Origin: Aedes albopictus
Taxonomy: Eukaryota; Arthropoda; Insecta; Diptera; Culicidae
Assembly (NCBI RefSeq): GCF_035046485.1
Contig: NC_085138.1
Coordinates: 327,666,129-327,730,128 of the forward strand
Direction: 5' to 3'
DNA length: 64,000 nt
Shown: in pieces, positions 53,380-64,000 of the stretch
Layout: every line of letters begins with the position of its first letter
Position numbering within the stretch: position 1 is the first letter of the stretch
Program-made: the position numbers and the translations under genes
Notes under the pieces: generated by a model
The model's input: only the letters and a program-made list of their open reading frames with translations
Database searches by the model: none
Told to the model about the DNA's origin: nothing

Positions 53380-54117
53380 TAGGGATGTAGTACCGGTACC
53401 GAAAATCCCGGTATTACCGACCAATTTTTGATACCGAAATACCGGTACTGATAGAGCCTTGGTACCGGTACTTTCGATACTGGAAAATCTGTGTTGAAAT
53501 CCGGTCATTAGTAGATAATGGAAATAATCAAAAACATTTAAAGCCAAGTACTAATATGGCAAATAAACGTTTCATATATGAAACCTTTCTGCAAATCCAG
53601 GATATCATAGCAATGATTAATTTATAAAACGTTGAATGTTGGAAATGGATTTACTAGCTTTGAATAAAATTGGTTAGATTAGGGTTTCTTATTTTTCTTC
53701 AGTTTTTGAAGACCTCAAAGAAAAAAATCAGTTCATATTCTTCTGTCTTCAACTAGCAGCTATCTATTTAATTTTGCTACATATAAGTTTGTTCCTGTTT
53801 TTTTTAGACTGGCCTCTACTTCTCAGAAGCTGAACAATAGCTCTAAAACTGTTTCGTACAACTAATTTATATCTATATTTTTATATGTCTATATATTTTG
53901 TTCAATTTTGAACTCCAGAGTCTGATTTTATGATATTCCTGAAAACCTGAATTCACAAATGTCTGGTAAATGGTAGATTTTATTGTACAAAATATATCTC
54001 TTCATTTTAGTGAAAAATTCATAGTACCGGTATTTTACCGGTACTACCGGTACTGTGAGCTTCAGAACCCAAATACCGGTACTCACCAAAAGTGGTCGAT
54101 ATGTACTGCGACCCCTA
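53380..54117. mobile_element. ACCGGTA-rich hAT-like non-autonomous element
   Basis: The left end TTAGGGATGTAGTACCGGTA and the right end read inward TTAGGGGTCGCAGTAC are similar. Both subterminal regions are packed with the hexamer-like motif TACCGGTA (six or more copies at 53391-53470 and 54023-54085), as expected for transposase-binding sites of a hAT element. Flanking AAAAGATT occurs on both sides but offset by two bases on the right. The centre is AT-rich with no transposase frame. Confidence 0.6.
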
Positions 54118-55698
54118 AAAAAGATTTTTCCAAATAACCAAATTCCATTCTCCTTATATTTCCAGTTCGATGAAATGTATCCAATTTTCATAAATTTCAT
54201 CAACGTGAAGATTTTTTGTCGTAAGTACATTTCTTCTGCTTGAGGTAAGTAATCACAGCAGAATCAAATCGCTCCCAACTAACAATGATAGCTAACAGTT
54301 TATTCAATTAAAATTTCCAAAATCAAGCTTATGAGCGGTGCATCCACCTGTTGTACAGCAATAATGTTAGTTGGGCTGCCAGAGCAAAGCGTATGTCTCT
54401 GAACTTTTCACAATTCAACACTTTTCATCGTTCAGAGTACCGTTTGTACTCAAGTGAAAATTAAATCGTTTCGGAGTTCCACGTGGACAACGCCTTATGT
54501 GCAATAGTTTGAGGATATATTCATCTCATCACAAATTTATCAGCACTGACATCTGAATCCAGCAGGTACATTTTACCCAACAGCAGCAACGTGTACCGCA
54601 TCATAACAGCGATTTCGATGTACAAGTTCGTTCGGCGGTCGTTGCCTACCTTCCCTAGAGAACCGAACCACTTCTGCAGCGGAAGCCCTCCAATCTTCCC
54701 CCGACACAGTAGTGGAGAGGAACCGCCGGGAACGTGTACCGTACCAGCAAATGTGAACCCAGGTCTTAAAAGTTCTAATAACTATCTTTCATTGCCAGCA
54801 GCCCAGAAAGCGAACTAAAACACAGCAATCTGATGGGGAGCCATAAGGCTTGTGCACCTGTCAGGAACACTCGTTTCTTGTAGGTACCGCTCGTCGGGCG
54901 GGCGGGCATTCGGGTGGTTGAGCAACCTGCTTGCTGCTGCTACTACTCACTCACACTCGACGACGACGCAGAAGTTTTGTGCCGATAATGCCCCTCCGGC
55001 TGGTTGGGATGTTCTGGCTGCTGGCTGGCTGGGGAGGCCAACGTACTAAATGGGGGAGTGGTATGGATTGCGCCTTAGTCCTCTAAAATCCCTTCAGATC
55101 TAAATGATGAAAATTATTCATCACTGTTCATCACTCGCATGAACTTCTGAATTAATTTACAAAATTACATTTTTGCCGGGATTCAGAAAACTTGCATTCA
55201 GAAAATATTCAGGCGCACATTGCCCAGATCATCTCTACTACAGCATCACCTCCCGTACAAAAGGAGCCGTAAAATGACGTCTCTCCCCCGCTCATCTTTG
55301 CAGTGCTGAGCGTGACAGCGGCAGCCGTTTGAAGGAGGCAACTCAATTTCCAACAATCGCTTACCCCATCCTGGTTCCGAAACTTCCAGCACAGCACTCA
55401 CACGCGGTCCCCATTTAGAATCACTTCCTCCCCCGCCACTACTGGCACTGCACATCGCTGGCTGCTATGTAGAGACTGGACTCTCCCGGGAAGGAAAACA
55501 AAAATCTCCAATTCCATTAACAATTTTTTAGTGGTCACAGGTGTCCGGAACATACAATGCATCTGTGCTGCTGATTCTCCTGCTTCGAGCTACCTACCCA
55601 TCCGTCGTCCTCGTCTCCGATACGACCGACGCCGGTGACGACGATGTCTTTTGCTCCTTCCTTGGTCGAGCTCGGGACGTTCGGTTGTTCGATGACGA

Positions 55699-55729
<31 letters not shown>

Positions 55730-56676
55730 AGTCAGCAACACCCGTTACCCGAACTGAACGAATGTCGGCTTTTCTTCGGAGCAGCTCTAACAGAATTCGT
55801 GTCCCGAACAGGGCTAGATACTATAACTGGGGAATACGAACTAGTAGCCAATAGCCGGCTCAACAAAGAGTGGCGCAGGGTGGTGAGAGCAGAAATGCAA
55901 CGAATTCACCTCAGCACGAAGCGAGTATGATTACTGAACTGCAGGAAAGCATGGATCGGAATGATATGCGGAGGTTCTTAGCAACTGTCAAAGGTTCATG
56001 GCTCTAGACTACGCCAGTGCACACAGCATACTTTCTAATTGACACTTTCCTATTGAAGATTCAAAAAATGGATAAACCTATTAAATACCATAATGCGTAT
56101 TGTATTGTTTGTATTGTGTAACAATAATAATATGTTTTCATTTTGTTATCCTTCTTTGCACGGCTCCGAAAAAAGCCTTGTAGAAAGCGAAAAAGCAAGC
56201 TGCGATAGAACGTAGTATGGATCGGAAAAACGAACCCAAAAGAAGAGCACACACAGTCGTAATAGTAGGTAGTGTGTTGTTCTAGTCTGCTCCACTGAAG
56301 TTGTTACCAGAAAGATGGTGGTAGCATCTCCCACCACCCATTTTCTACCAACCAAGCAGGACGATTTGAGCTCAGCTGCTGCGGGCATGCGGTGCCGGAT
56401 TGCTCCTGTTGTTGTGCTCACATCCATCAGCCATCATCTTTTACGGGGCGTGCGTCAAGCTGATGCCTTCTACTGCTACTCCAGTTGGTCAGCCCGCACT
56501 ATCCTACTGACGGTAGAGTCACTTGGAACAGGGGACTTATTTAACTCACTCACTCTTTAATTGAAGAAAGCTTGTTTACCAACAATTTTATTATTTCAAT
56601 AATTCAGGTCGATTCAACACGTTTATATCCCTGTATGATATTTCTTTCTTCACTTTGTAATAGGGGAATAATCTAC
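54118..56676. other. Unassigned, apparently single-copy DNA
   Basis: No TE end or known gene was recognised. A frame at 55541-55930 (129 codons) has a hydrophobic N-terminus (NASVLLILLLRATYPSVVLV) and a run of Asp from the GAC microsatellite, but no domain. Base composition is more balanced than in the TE regions from about 54580 to 55940, so host sequence is likely. Confidence 0.35.
55691..55730. repeat. GAC/GAT trinucleotide microsatellite
   Basis: GATGACGATGACGAC is followed by about eight further GAC units. It encodes poly-Asp in the plus-strand frame at 55541-55930. Confidence 0.9.
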
Positions 56677-57217
56677 TCATCTGACACCTGAGTGGGAGGC
56701 TCCAAACTTCTGGGCTCTATCGTTCATACATTTCTGCATAGCTGATTTGAACATATCAGGAGCCTCTACCATGGGTTCTTTCAAGGTCAAGTTCGGAGCT
56801 CCGCCCGGACTTGGGAACTCGCGAAAGGATTTTGCAATCTCCGCAAGTTCTTCATCGGTGACCCTCTTCTCACAATCAGCCCCAGTTCCCAGCGGTACTA
56901 CGAAAGGAGGCCGAAGACTCAGATCATGACGCGGGAAGACCCTTAGATTGTCTCGAAGCATCTCTGGAGATTTCTCGATTTTGCAGGCATTACCTCACGG
57001 GTTCTTAAAGGCAGAAGCCTTCGTAGCATGTTTTTATGCTAGCCCTCATCTCGGCCTTGAGCGCCCTCAACAGTACGCTACATTCGCCGCCTAGCCTGTA
57101 GACAGGCGCGACACAAGTTTACAATAGCTCGAGTCAACCAGTACGCCGGTGGTCTCCCATTCCTACGGTGGACATCTCTATGTAGACATAATGGCATCCA
57201 TGCACGCGACAACCCTA

Positions 57218-57382
57218 GGGGCTGTCCATTAATTACGTAAGGGTTTATGGAGGGAGGGGGGGTTTGAGAAATCTTACGCGCCATACAAAAATTTTTGGGT
57301 TCTCATACAAAAAATCTTACAAGGGGGGGAGGGGGTGTCAGAAAATCGCTAAAATTCCCTTACGTAATTAATGGACAGCCCC
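57218..57382. mobile_element. 165-bp MITE with 26-bp perfect TIRs (GGGGCTGTCC type)
   Basis: GGGGCTGTCCATTAATTACG continues TAAGGG at 57218-57243 and is repeated exactly in reverse complement at 57357-57382. CTA flanks both ends (57215-57217 and 57383-57385). The interior has G-rich runs and ATACAAAAA motifs. Similar GGGGCTGTCC-ended miniature elements are common in insects; the superfamily is not assigned. Confidence 0.9.
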
Positions 57383-57591
57383 CTACCGGGTATACCCGGT
57401 CATCACTTGGACAGAGTAAATTTCGCTCACGGCGAAATTTTACGACTCCCTGAATACTTCGCCATTGAAGAACGATCGATGTCTTCCACTCACGAGAGTA
57501 CGGCCTTGGCCTGGTCACCCCTTCACTAGCCCGCTGCCTGCGTAGTACTACCCGTTATGAGCCGCTTAGTGATCGGAAAAAGTGCAGGCAT

Positions 57592-57673
57592 TGTGGAGCG
57601 GACCTGGTGTGATGGTTAGAACACTTGATTATCACGCCGAGGACCTGGGATCGAATCCCACTCCCGACATTAC
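57592..57673 (+). mobile_element. 82-bp tRNA-like retroinsertion with 9-bp target duplication
   Basis: The sequence has an A box TGGTGTGATGGTTAG (57606-57620) and a B box GGGATCGAATCCC (57647-57659) and ends CCGACATTAC. TGCAGGCAT flanks it at 57583-57591 and 57674-57682. The head matches the SINE at 27603-27783, but the body and tail are absent, so a bare tRNA-like unit was inserted. The ends do not pair as an acceptor stem. Confidence 0.8.
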
Positions 57674-59000
57674 TGCAGGCATCATTTAGCCTCCAGCTCG
57701 AACTACTTTTCAGGCAAGAATTACACAAAAGTAACAACAATGATTCATTCTGCCCCGGCCCGGCTGAAGGCACTTTTGGTACCAACATCAGCCAGACAAA
57801 CATCTCTTGCCAGTATCTCTCGCAGGATCTGACCCGCTGGTTCGTTAAACAGCTTACTCATTCCACGGTCCTGTATAGGTCCGATATGATGGCGATATCT
57901 GTCCCCCACTTATAAACTGCCTGATAAAGCAGTTGCTGAGCTGCTTCACAGTGATTAAGGTTAGGCTGCTTTACCTGCACTGTGATTTGTCAGCTACGGC
58001 TCTTCAGAAGACCGGGCACCTTGGATCTCCCGTTGGGTGTTTGTTGTTCGCGAATTTCCCGGAACAAATCAATCACGTGGGTGGACTCGTGTAGCTTGTA
58101 CCGTATGGCCTTCGCCGCCACATCGCCTGCACTGCTTGCACCTGCTAGGGCCTTTATAGTCCCATTACTTGTGTCCTGGTTCCAGGCATCTGAATCAAAC
58201 TTCCGGTGCCTCTTTAACGGACTTGTTTTCCGCCACATGTAGCTGTATGTACCTTAAGGCTACCTGTAATCCTGCCGGGCCCTTCCGTAATATCGTGACG
58301 AGCTCCTTCGCATCAGTGATCATATCAAGGTCTTCATCTTCAGAGTCGCCTCCACCGTGAGAGCCCTCACCTCGACACCCTCGGCAAGAACCTTTTCCGC
58401 CAGATTTTTGTAGCCGGCGCCCTTCCGCTCCTTGCCGCGCTTAAGCTCGAAGATCTTCACCCGCTTGAGCTCGAGAATCACCCGGCTCCCAGATCCACAT
58501 GTTTGACTCCGCATCGGCTTCAAGATGTCCGAGTACTTGGACTTCTCGCGCTTGGCACCTACCCTACAGCGCCCTCTAGGTTTGGTGTCCCTACGCTCCT
58601 ACACATCTAGCGGCTTCTCTTTCTTCCTCTTCCGCTCACTATGGTCCAAGGGAGGTCCTCCCCATGATCCGCCGTACTTTGTGATTGCTGAGGGCCTAAC
58701 CATAATGGTCGCAACACCCTGTTCTCTTTTCAAGCCCAGCCGGACGTCCAGGAAAAACGGGGGTCCGACTCACCGATATTACTGCCGGCTTTCGGGATTA
58801 ATAATCTCCTAGCCATGCGGGAACTGCCTGGTAGCTCCTCACCTGACGGCTGCCTCACCCGCTTCTGCGAGTGCTTATCAAAGGCAGTCGGATCCACCAC
58901 ACCTCTTGAGCTTTCTGCAAAAGCGAAGGCCTCCGTCTGGGTAGACATCGTAACCTTTGTCTTCGAGGGTTCTGCCACTGCGCTGCTGCAGTTTCCATGA

Positions 59001-59290
59001 GGCTGCCGTCAAGCCTACACAAGTTTGATCGTGTAGGAATGTTTCTAATTATAAGTTACAACTGTAGATTCAAGTTCCTTTGTAGATATAGAATAATTAA
59101 TATAAGCTTTACGTTTAATAACGAATAACTTTTGGTATTCCTTCCACTTCCACGTATTTTGGCTCTCAGGCCATGACAACGACTTCCTATTTCATACTTC
59201 TCTTTTCTGCATGGCATCGTTTGGCTGTTGGCAGATTCATGTCATCACCGATGCCAAATTGGACAGTGTTGGCAGCAACAATCGTAGAGG
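59001..59290. other. Spacer with a small hairpin
   Basis: CCTACACAAGTTTGATCGTG followed by TAGG (about 59012-59035) forms an 8-bp hairpin. It may belong to the 5' UTR of copy D. Nothing else was supported. Confidence 0.3.
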
Positions 59291-61650
59291 AATTCCTTTG
59301 AGAACTTTTCGATAGATTCCGTCAGAAATTTCACGAAGGATACGTTAAGAACACCATTCACGGATTTATTTTTAATAATCGCACAGAGAAAAAGTCTTTA
59401 AGGATTTCTTCAGAAATTCCTCCGGTGATTCCATAAAAAGTCTACCACGAAATCTTGAAGAATTTCTTCCAGGAAGTCCTTTTGAGATTTCTTTATAGAA
59501 TAACTTTATAGAATAACTGAGAATAACTTTAAAAATTATTTTCTGATTTATTAAACAATTTATCACGAAACTAAGAATGTTTTTAAAAATCCATTTCATT
59601 GATTCCTCTAAATAAATCTGCTATAGGAATATTCCACGGATTCCTTCAGATAGTTCTCTAGTGATTCTTTCATAAAATCACTCATCATTTTTACAGATAT
59701 TCCTCAGAGTTCAATGAGTTTCCTCAGAAATCGCTCCATGGATTTTTTTTTCAGAAATATCTCCTTAGATTCTTTCAGAAATTTTTTTCAGCAGTTTCCT
59801 TAGAAAATTCAAAAGTTCTGAATTCCTTCAAAAAATCGTAATGGATTTCTTTTGAGCATCTTCCAAAATTTTCTTCACATATTCTTTCAAGGATTCCTTA
59901 AGATAATCTTCCAGGGATCCATACAAAAATTTCGCCACAGTTTTCTAAAAAAAACTTCAGAGATTAGTTTACAGAATTCTACAGCGTTTTCTCCGGAAAA
60001 TCTTCAATGAATTTCTTCCAAAGCTACACAGTGGATATCTTCAGAAATAACTCCAGAAAATTGTTAATAAATCCTTGCAAAAAATATTCCAGGGAGTATT
60101 AAGCAAATTTCTACGGGAGCAGTCGCGTCGTGTACTGAGTACACGCACCATGAAAAATGCACGTTTGTGATACACAGTGTGAACGTAGTGCCGTTGCAGG
60201 TAGTCGAAGACGCGACTGCTCGAGGGTTAAATGTGCTTTTAAGAATTTCATCAGAAACACCACTAAGAATTCGTTTAAGAAGTTTGCCTGGGATTAGTTG
60301 AGAAATTTTCCTAGAATGTCCTTTGAAAACTCCTTCTGAAGGAAGGAGAAGTTCATATCCACATTCAGAAGTTCATTTAAAGTTTTTTTCTGAAATTCTC
60401 TCAGTCAGCGATTTTATTTATTTATTTGAGGGAAATATTCCAGTGGTCCCTTTAGGTATTCATGCATGTATTTCTTCACGCACTCTTCTAGAGATTTCTC
60501 CGCGAATTCCTCTAGAAATATCCACAGGAATGTCTCCAGCAATTTCTCCAGAGGTTCAACCAGAAAATCCAGCAACAACTTCTCCAATGAGTTGCGTATC
60601 GTTACCTTCCGTGTTTCTAGCAGAAATTCTTCCAGAAATTTATACAGAGATGCAGCAGTTTGAGTTATATCACTCCGTAAATTTCCCCAGATATTCCTCC
60701 AGCTTTTCTTCCAAGGATACCTTTGGAACTTTTTTTCAACTGATTCAGATTTCTTTTTTTCAAAAATATTTTGCAAGAATTTCTACAGCAATTCCAATGG
60801 ACATGTCGCAAAATGTTGATCGAATTTTTCCACTTATTATAAGAAAATCTTCCTAGTTCTATATTGAGGGTTTTTTTTTTCTGCGGTTTCTCAATGAATT
60901 CTCTTGGAGCTCCACCAAGCGTTTCCCAAGAAGTTTACCCTTGTATTCCTCCAGAAATGTCTTCAGAAATTTCTCCAGAAATTCCTTCAGGAATTTCCCT
61001 GAGATTCTTTCAAAAATACTTTCAGGGATTTTACAGAAATTATACTTAAGATTTCTTCAAAAACTCCTACATGGATTATTTTCCTCCATGTTTTTTTCTG
61101 AAATTTCTTCAAGGATTGCTTCTGACATATTTTCAAGAACTCTTTCAATCGTTCTTCCATGGGTTTATTTTTATAAAATTCCTCTTTAAAAATTTTGCAG
61201 AAATTCCTCCAAGAGTTGCTCCAGGAACTCTTTGAGATATTCTTTTAAGTTGAGTTCTTTTTGAAATTTCAAACATTTCTCCAGAGTTTTTTTAAGGCAG
61301 TTTCCATAAATTGGCCAAAAAAAAACAGTTTTTTTTTTTGAAATTCTGAAGGAATCTCTCAGGGATTTTCTGAAAGAATTCCTGAGAGAACTCCAGAAGA
61401 TACCTGTGGAGATTCATAGGAGAAGTTCTTAAAAAAAATCTAGAAGGATTCCTGGAGTACAATGCCTGGAACAGTTTCTTAAGTAACCTAAAAAAAATGA
61501 AGAAACTTTTTGAGGAACTTTGGAAATAACTCCAAGGAATAGCTTTTGCAAGTACTTCGGATGAAATTTCTGGATATTTTTTAAGGTGTTTTTTGGAATA
61601 GTTTCTGAGGAAATTATTGAAGAGTTTTCCAAAGGACACTCTTCAGAGGC
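59291..61650. repeat. Third degenerate array, opposite orientation
   Basis: Phrases such as TTCCTCCAGAAATTTCTTC and AGAAATTCCTCCAAGAGTTG recur with loose 24-30-bp spacing. These are the reverse complement of the array units at 20.5-23.4 kb. From about 61340 the orientation flips (GGAATCTCTCAGGGATTTTC, AGAATTCCTGAGAGAACTCC). Long frames on both strands come from the periodicity. Confidence 0.7.
60117..60221. mobile_element. 105-bp MITE-like insertion inside the array
   Basis: GAGCAGTCGCGTC at 60117-60129 pairs exactly with GACGCGACTGCTC at 60209-60221. Next to the left end is the palindrome CGTGTACTGAGTACACG. Composition differs sharply from the surrounding AT-rich array. No duplication was settled. 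Confidence 0.6.
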
Positions 61651-61725
61651 AAGGACATACCAGTGTAGGAGGCACTGAAATTTTGCAACCTTGAGTAATC
61701 AGCCTTGATTTTATCATCACTGTAC

Positions 61726-62618
61726 TAAGGACTGGACTCGAAAAAAAATGAGACACAATGAATAATGTATAACTTTTGATTGCGTGCACAAAAATCACTG
61801 ATTTTTTGACCAGGAATAGTACATTATGTGTAGCTAATACCATAAAAATTTCATCAAAATCGGTTAAGTGTTGGCGGAGATATCGTCGAAACAAGAGATT
61901 CACCATTTGAGAACCTTGGGCGAACAAACACTTTAAAAAATACCACTTTTTTACCTAAAACTGTAGAGTCAAACCTGGGGCGAACAAACACTTTAAAAAA
62001 TACCACATTTTTACCTAAAACTGTAGAGTCAAAAATACTGAACCGATTTCAATGGAATTTTTTTGTACATATAGTATGTATGTAGAAGTATTGTGTCATA
62101 ATTTCATTCAATTTGATCTAACCGTTTAAAAGTTATAGCCATATATGTAGCACTATGTCGCAATCAGCAGATGTGGTTTTTGGTACAGTGACATTCAAAC
62201 TGCTCTAACTTTTAAAATGTTCAACCAAAATGGCTGAAATTTTCACTGAAAACATTTTAACCCAACAATTTTACACTGTCAATGTTTCATAAAAATCGGG
62301 ACAGTGTTGCCAATTATACAGTCAAAATAGTGCACACTGATTTTAAAATATGAAAGTGCCCAAAATTTGACAAACCCCGTTTTTTTGTTTGAATTGTTAT
62401 AAAAAAGTACTCAACCGATTAAGATGAAATTATCATCACTTATTATGCCTTACTTGGAGAACTTACTATCAAATTTTCAGACGTTCTGATATGCTAATAA
62501 CAAAGTTATAGTTTCAACAATTTTTAAAATGGGTGCTCAAAAATCAGCTATTTTTGTGAACGTAATCAAAAGTTATACATTATTTTGTGTGTCTCATTTT
62601 TTTCGAGTCCAGTCTTTA
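61726..62618. mobile_element. 893-bp TIR element with about 80-bp TIRs
   Basis: The left end is TAAGGACTGGACTCGAAAAA and the right end read inward is TAAAGACTGGACTCGAAAAA. Both continue through TGAGACACA and the block ATAATGTATAACTTTTGATT. The interior has no transposase. It contains a 60-bp tandem duplication at 61918-62037. Confidence 0.8.
61918..62037. repeat. 60-bp tandem duplication
   Basis: The unit beginning GGGCGAACAAACACTTTAAA occurs twice, at 61918 and 61978, with one mismatch in the T run and the same end ACCTAAAACTGTAGAGTCAA. Confidence 0.9.
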
Positions 62619-64000
62619 TATGCTAACACATGATAAGTCGCATCTTATTATAAAATATATATAATGAATATTGTAAAGATTTAATTCTAAGATAACTCAA
62701 ATGATGACATAGAAAGGGTCTAACCTACAGCTGATCAGATACAATATTACAAGTATAATCGTATTTATCCATCACAGAGCCTTAGATTGTTATCGTTAGC
62801 TTTAACTGTAAGCTGACATCACGCTTCGCGAGGAATATATCACCACCGAAAGATGGATTAATGTAGGGTCTTCCTTTCGAAGTTTTTCAACGTAAAACAT
62901 GACGCAAACCAGTTTAAATTTTGATCACTGAATTGTTTCAGATGTCATACTACACACCACAAGTACCCACACTCGTGATCTGCTGGTTTCAAAATGCAAC
63001 CCGAACCAGCATTGCATTAAACGACTCGTTTCCCAAACGCATTTCAAACCACCATGTGTTCTCCATCGATTCGAACGCCAGCTGATTTTCGTCGCAATCA
63101 ACGGCGCTACAAAGTGCACTCTCGCTGCGTCAACTTTCTACGGGTTTCGCTTTTTCTTCGATCCGTCTACAAACAGCAGCAGCTATACGAACCGAACCGA
63201 TTGATAACACACAGTTGGGTACTCCAATGTGTGTGCGACCCAAATTGAGAGAATAATGCTGGCTGCGGCAACATCTACAAGACGGGCATAAGGTCACTCT
63301 CTTGCGAAGAAGAAACTGAGTTTCTGCTGGTTGGTTGTGAGAGGTCGTCGTCGCGCGGGTGGATCTGGGCATCAAGGGTCGTGTTCGCGTATATTTCCAT
63401 CAACAGCAACAACCGCACCATTTCTCACTCCCCCATAGTGGCACGCCGGGCATAATAAACTACCATCATTCCGGAACCGGACAGCATCATCAGTGGTGCG
63501 CGCACGTGGTGCGGTCCGTGGAAACGATTAGTAACCGTTTCCGGAATCGTCCAAACCAAACCGCACACGCATGGGACCCTCGAATGGGTGGGAGTAGCTT
63601 ATAACGTGGGCTCATATTTTGTCATTTTAAAGCTCTCAAAAACCCTAAAATAGTAAAACTTTATTGATATGTCAAAACTAAATAAATTAAAATTTTCTCC
63701 CGGAATGATAAAATTGGACATCAAGGAATGCCAAAATTGAGGATGTCTTGAATCGACATCAGGGTGCCCATTATAGTGGGATAAGTACATACGGAAAAAT
63801 TAAAACTCGATCGGTATCACCATCGCAAAGACCTTTTGCCCAGCATCGTGAGCCTAGAACCTTCATCGATGATGATGATGATGGCTTCAATCGAAGCAGG
63901 GGGATGGACGGGATCGTAGCGGCAGGCTGACCGAAAACCGAACTGCATCTGCTGAACATAATGAGGCTGATCGACCACAACAGGCAAAATGTGCGAGAAC
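62619..64000. other. Unassigned right edge, apparently single-copy
   Basis: No TE end or gene was recognised. From about 62930 the composition is more balanced, with CAACAGCAACAACC and GATGATGATGATGATGG microsatellites (about 63400 and 63868). This is likely host non-coding sequence. Confidence 0.35.

Larger units (their letters stand above)
56677..58980 (-). pseudogene. R1-clade element, copy D: ORF1 and 5' part of ORF2, decayed
   Basis: On the minus strand, 58978-58730 gives an ORF1 start region (FDKHSQKRVRQPSGEEL) and 58523-58320 a Lys/Glu-rich helix (ELKRGKERKGAGYKNL). The zinc knuckles follow in a broken frame near 58210-58080 (CLEPGHK, CRRCGGEGH). ORF2 pieces then appear: RNGRPPAYW at about 57170 and ELAEIAKSF plus APNLTLKEP at about 56870-56790. 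Stops and shifts are frequent. The frame at 58978 begins with GTG, and no convincing ATG is placed. It is cut on the 3' side at about 56690. It carries a MITE (57218-57382) and a tRNA-like insertion (57592-57673). It is the only copy here retaining the ORF1 5' region. Confidence 0.8.

Noticed and set aside
55541..55930. Small secreted acidic protein gene
   Set aside because: A hydrophobic start and poly-Asp run are seen, but the Asp run is a microsatellite and there is no domain, splice or promoter evidence.
1..64000. CRISPR arrays, operons or other prokaryotic systems
   Set aside because: No spaced identical repeats, no ribosome-binding-site-led gene clusters; composition and repeats are those of an insect nuclear genome.

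Overview
This 64-kb window looks like mosquito nuclear DNA, most likely Aedes (probably Ae. aegypti). The strongest pointer is a near full-length Feilai-type tRNA-derived SINE at 12.7 kb. R1-clade, RTE-clade, Ty3/gypsy and BEL/Pao retroelements and many TIR miniature elements are the repeat mix expected of that genome. I found no host protein-coding exon, rRNA, functional tRNA, CRISPR array or prokaryotic feature. The window reads as intergenic or intronic DNA built almost entirely of nested transposable elements (TEs).

Layout. 0.4-5.9 kb is a chain of old TE pieces: a non-LTR RT fragment split by a 261-bp MITE, a 5'-truncated RTE fragment, a Ty3/gypsy pol remnant split by a 1-kb TIR element that itself carries a SINE, and an R1-clade ORF2 tail. 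7.2-11.6 kb holds a decayed R1-clade element with ORF1 and ORF2. 12.7-17.2 kb holds Feilai, a hAT-like MITE with an 8-bp TSD and two fold-back elements. 17.4-20.5 kb is a 3-kb foldback-like element with arrays of short subrepeats in its inverted ends. 20.5-24 kb is a degenerate 24-bp-period array, which also contains an inverted repeat with a hammerhead-like motif. 24.2-29.5 kb is a run of TIR elements, one with about 600-bp arms.

32.4-36.2 kb is an apparently complete RTE-clade element with a 12-bp TSD, interrupted by a 422-bp MITE. 36.7-39.5 kb is a BEL fragment hit by a hAT element that carries a SINE, followed by a pogo-like MITE, a SINE and a 986-bp TIR element. 39.6-43.6 kb is a 5'-truncated R1-clade insertion with a 12-bp TSD and an uninterrupted 1,007-codon ORF2. 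45.2-46.3 kb is another degenerate array containing a TIR element with a tRNA-like core. 46.3-52.3 kb is a complete BEL/Pao element with 265-bp LTRs differing at one site and a TCACT TSD, but with a broken pol. 52.4-54.1 kb has a palindromic element and an ACCGGTA-rich hAT-like element. 56.7-59 kb is another decayed R1-clade copy carrying a MITE and an 82-bp tRNA-like retroinsertion. 59.3-61.6 kb is an array in the opposite orientation, and 61.7-62.6 kb is a TIR element with an exact 60-bp tandem duplication.

How the parts relate. The nesting gives a relative order of events. The gypsy, first RT, BEL fragment and R1 copies A, C and D are old hosts. MITEs and hAT elements landed in them, in three cases so precisely that removing the element and one TSD copy restores the reading frame. 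The R1-clade copy B and the BEL/Pao element are the youngest by ORF integrity and LTR identity. SINEs (at least five head types) depend on LINE machinery in trans; RTE- and R1-type machinery is present here, but no SINE 3' end was shown to match a LINE tail. The remaining non-TE stretches (5.9-7.1, 11.6-12.7, 13-14.7, 15.1-16.7, 29.5-31, 54.1-56.7, 62.6-64 kb) show no gene I can support.
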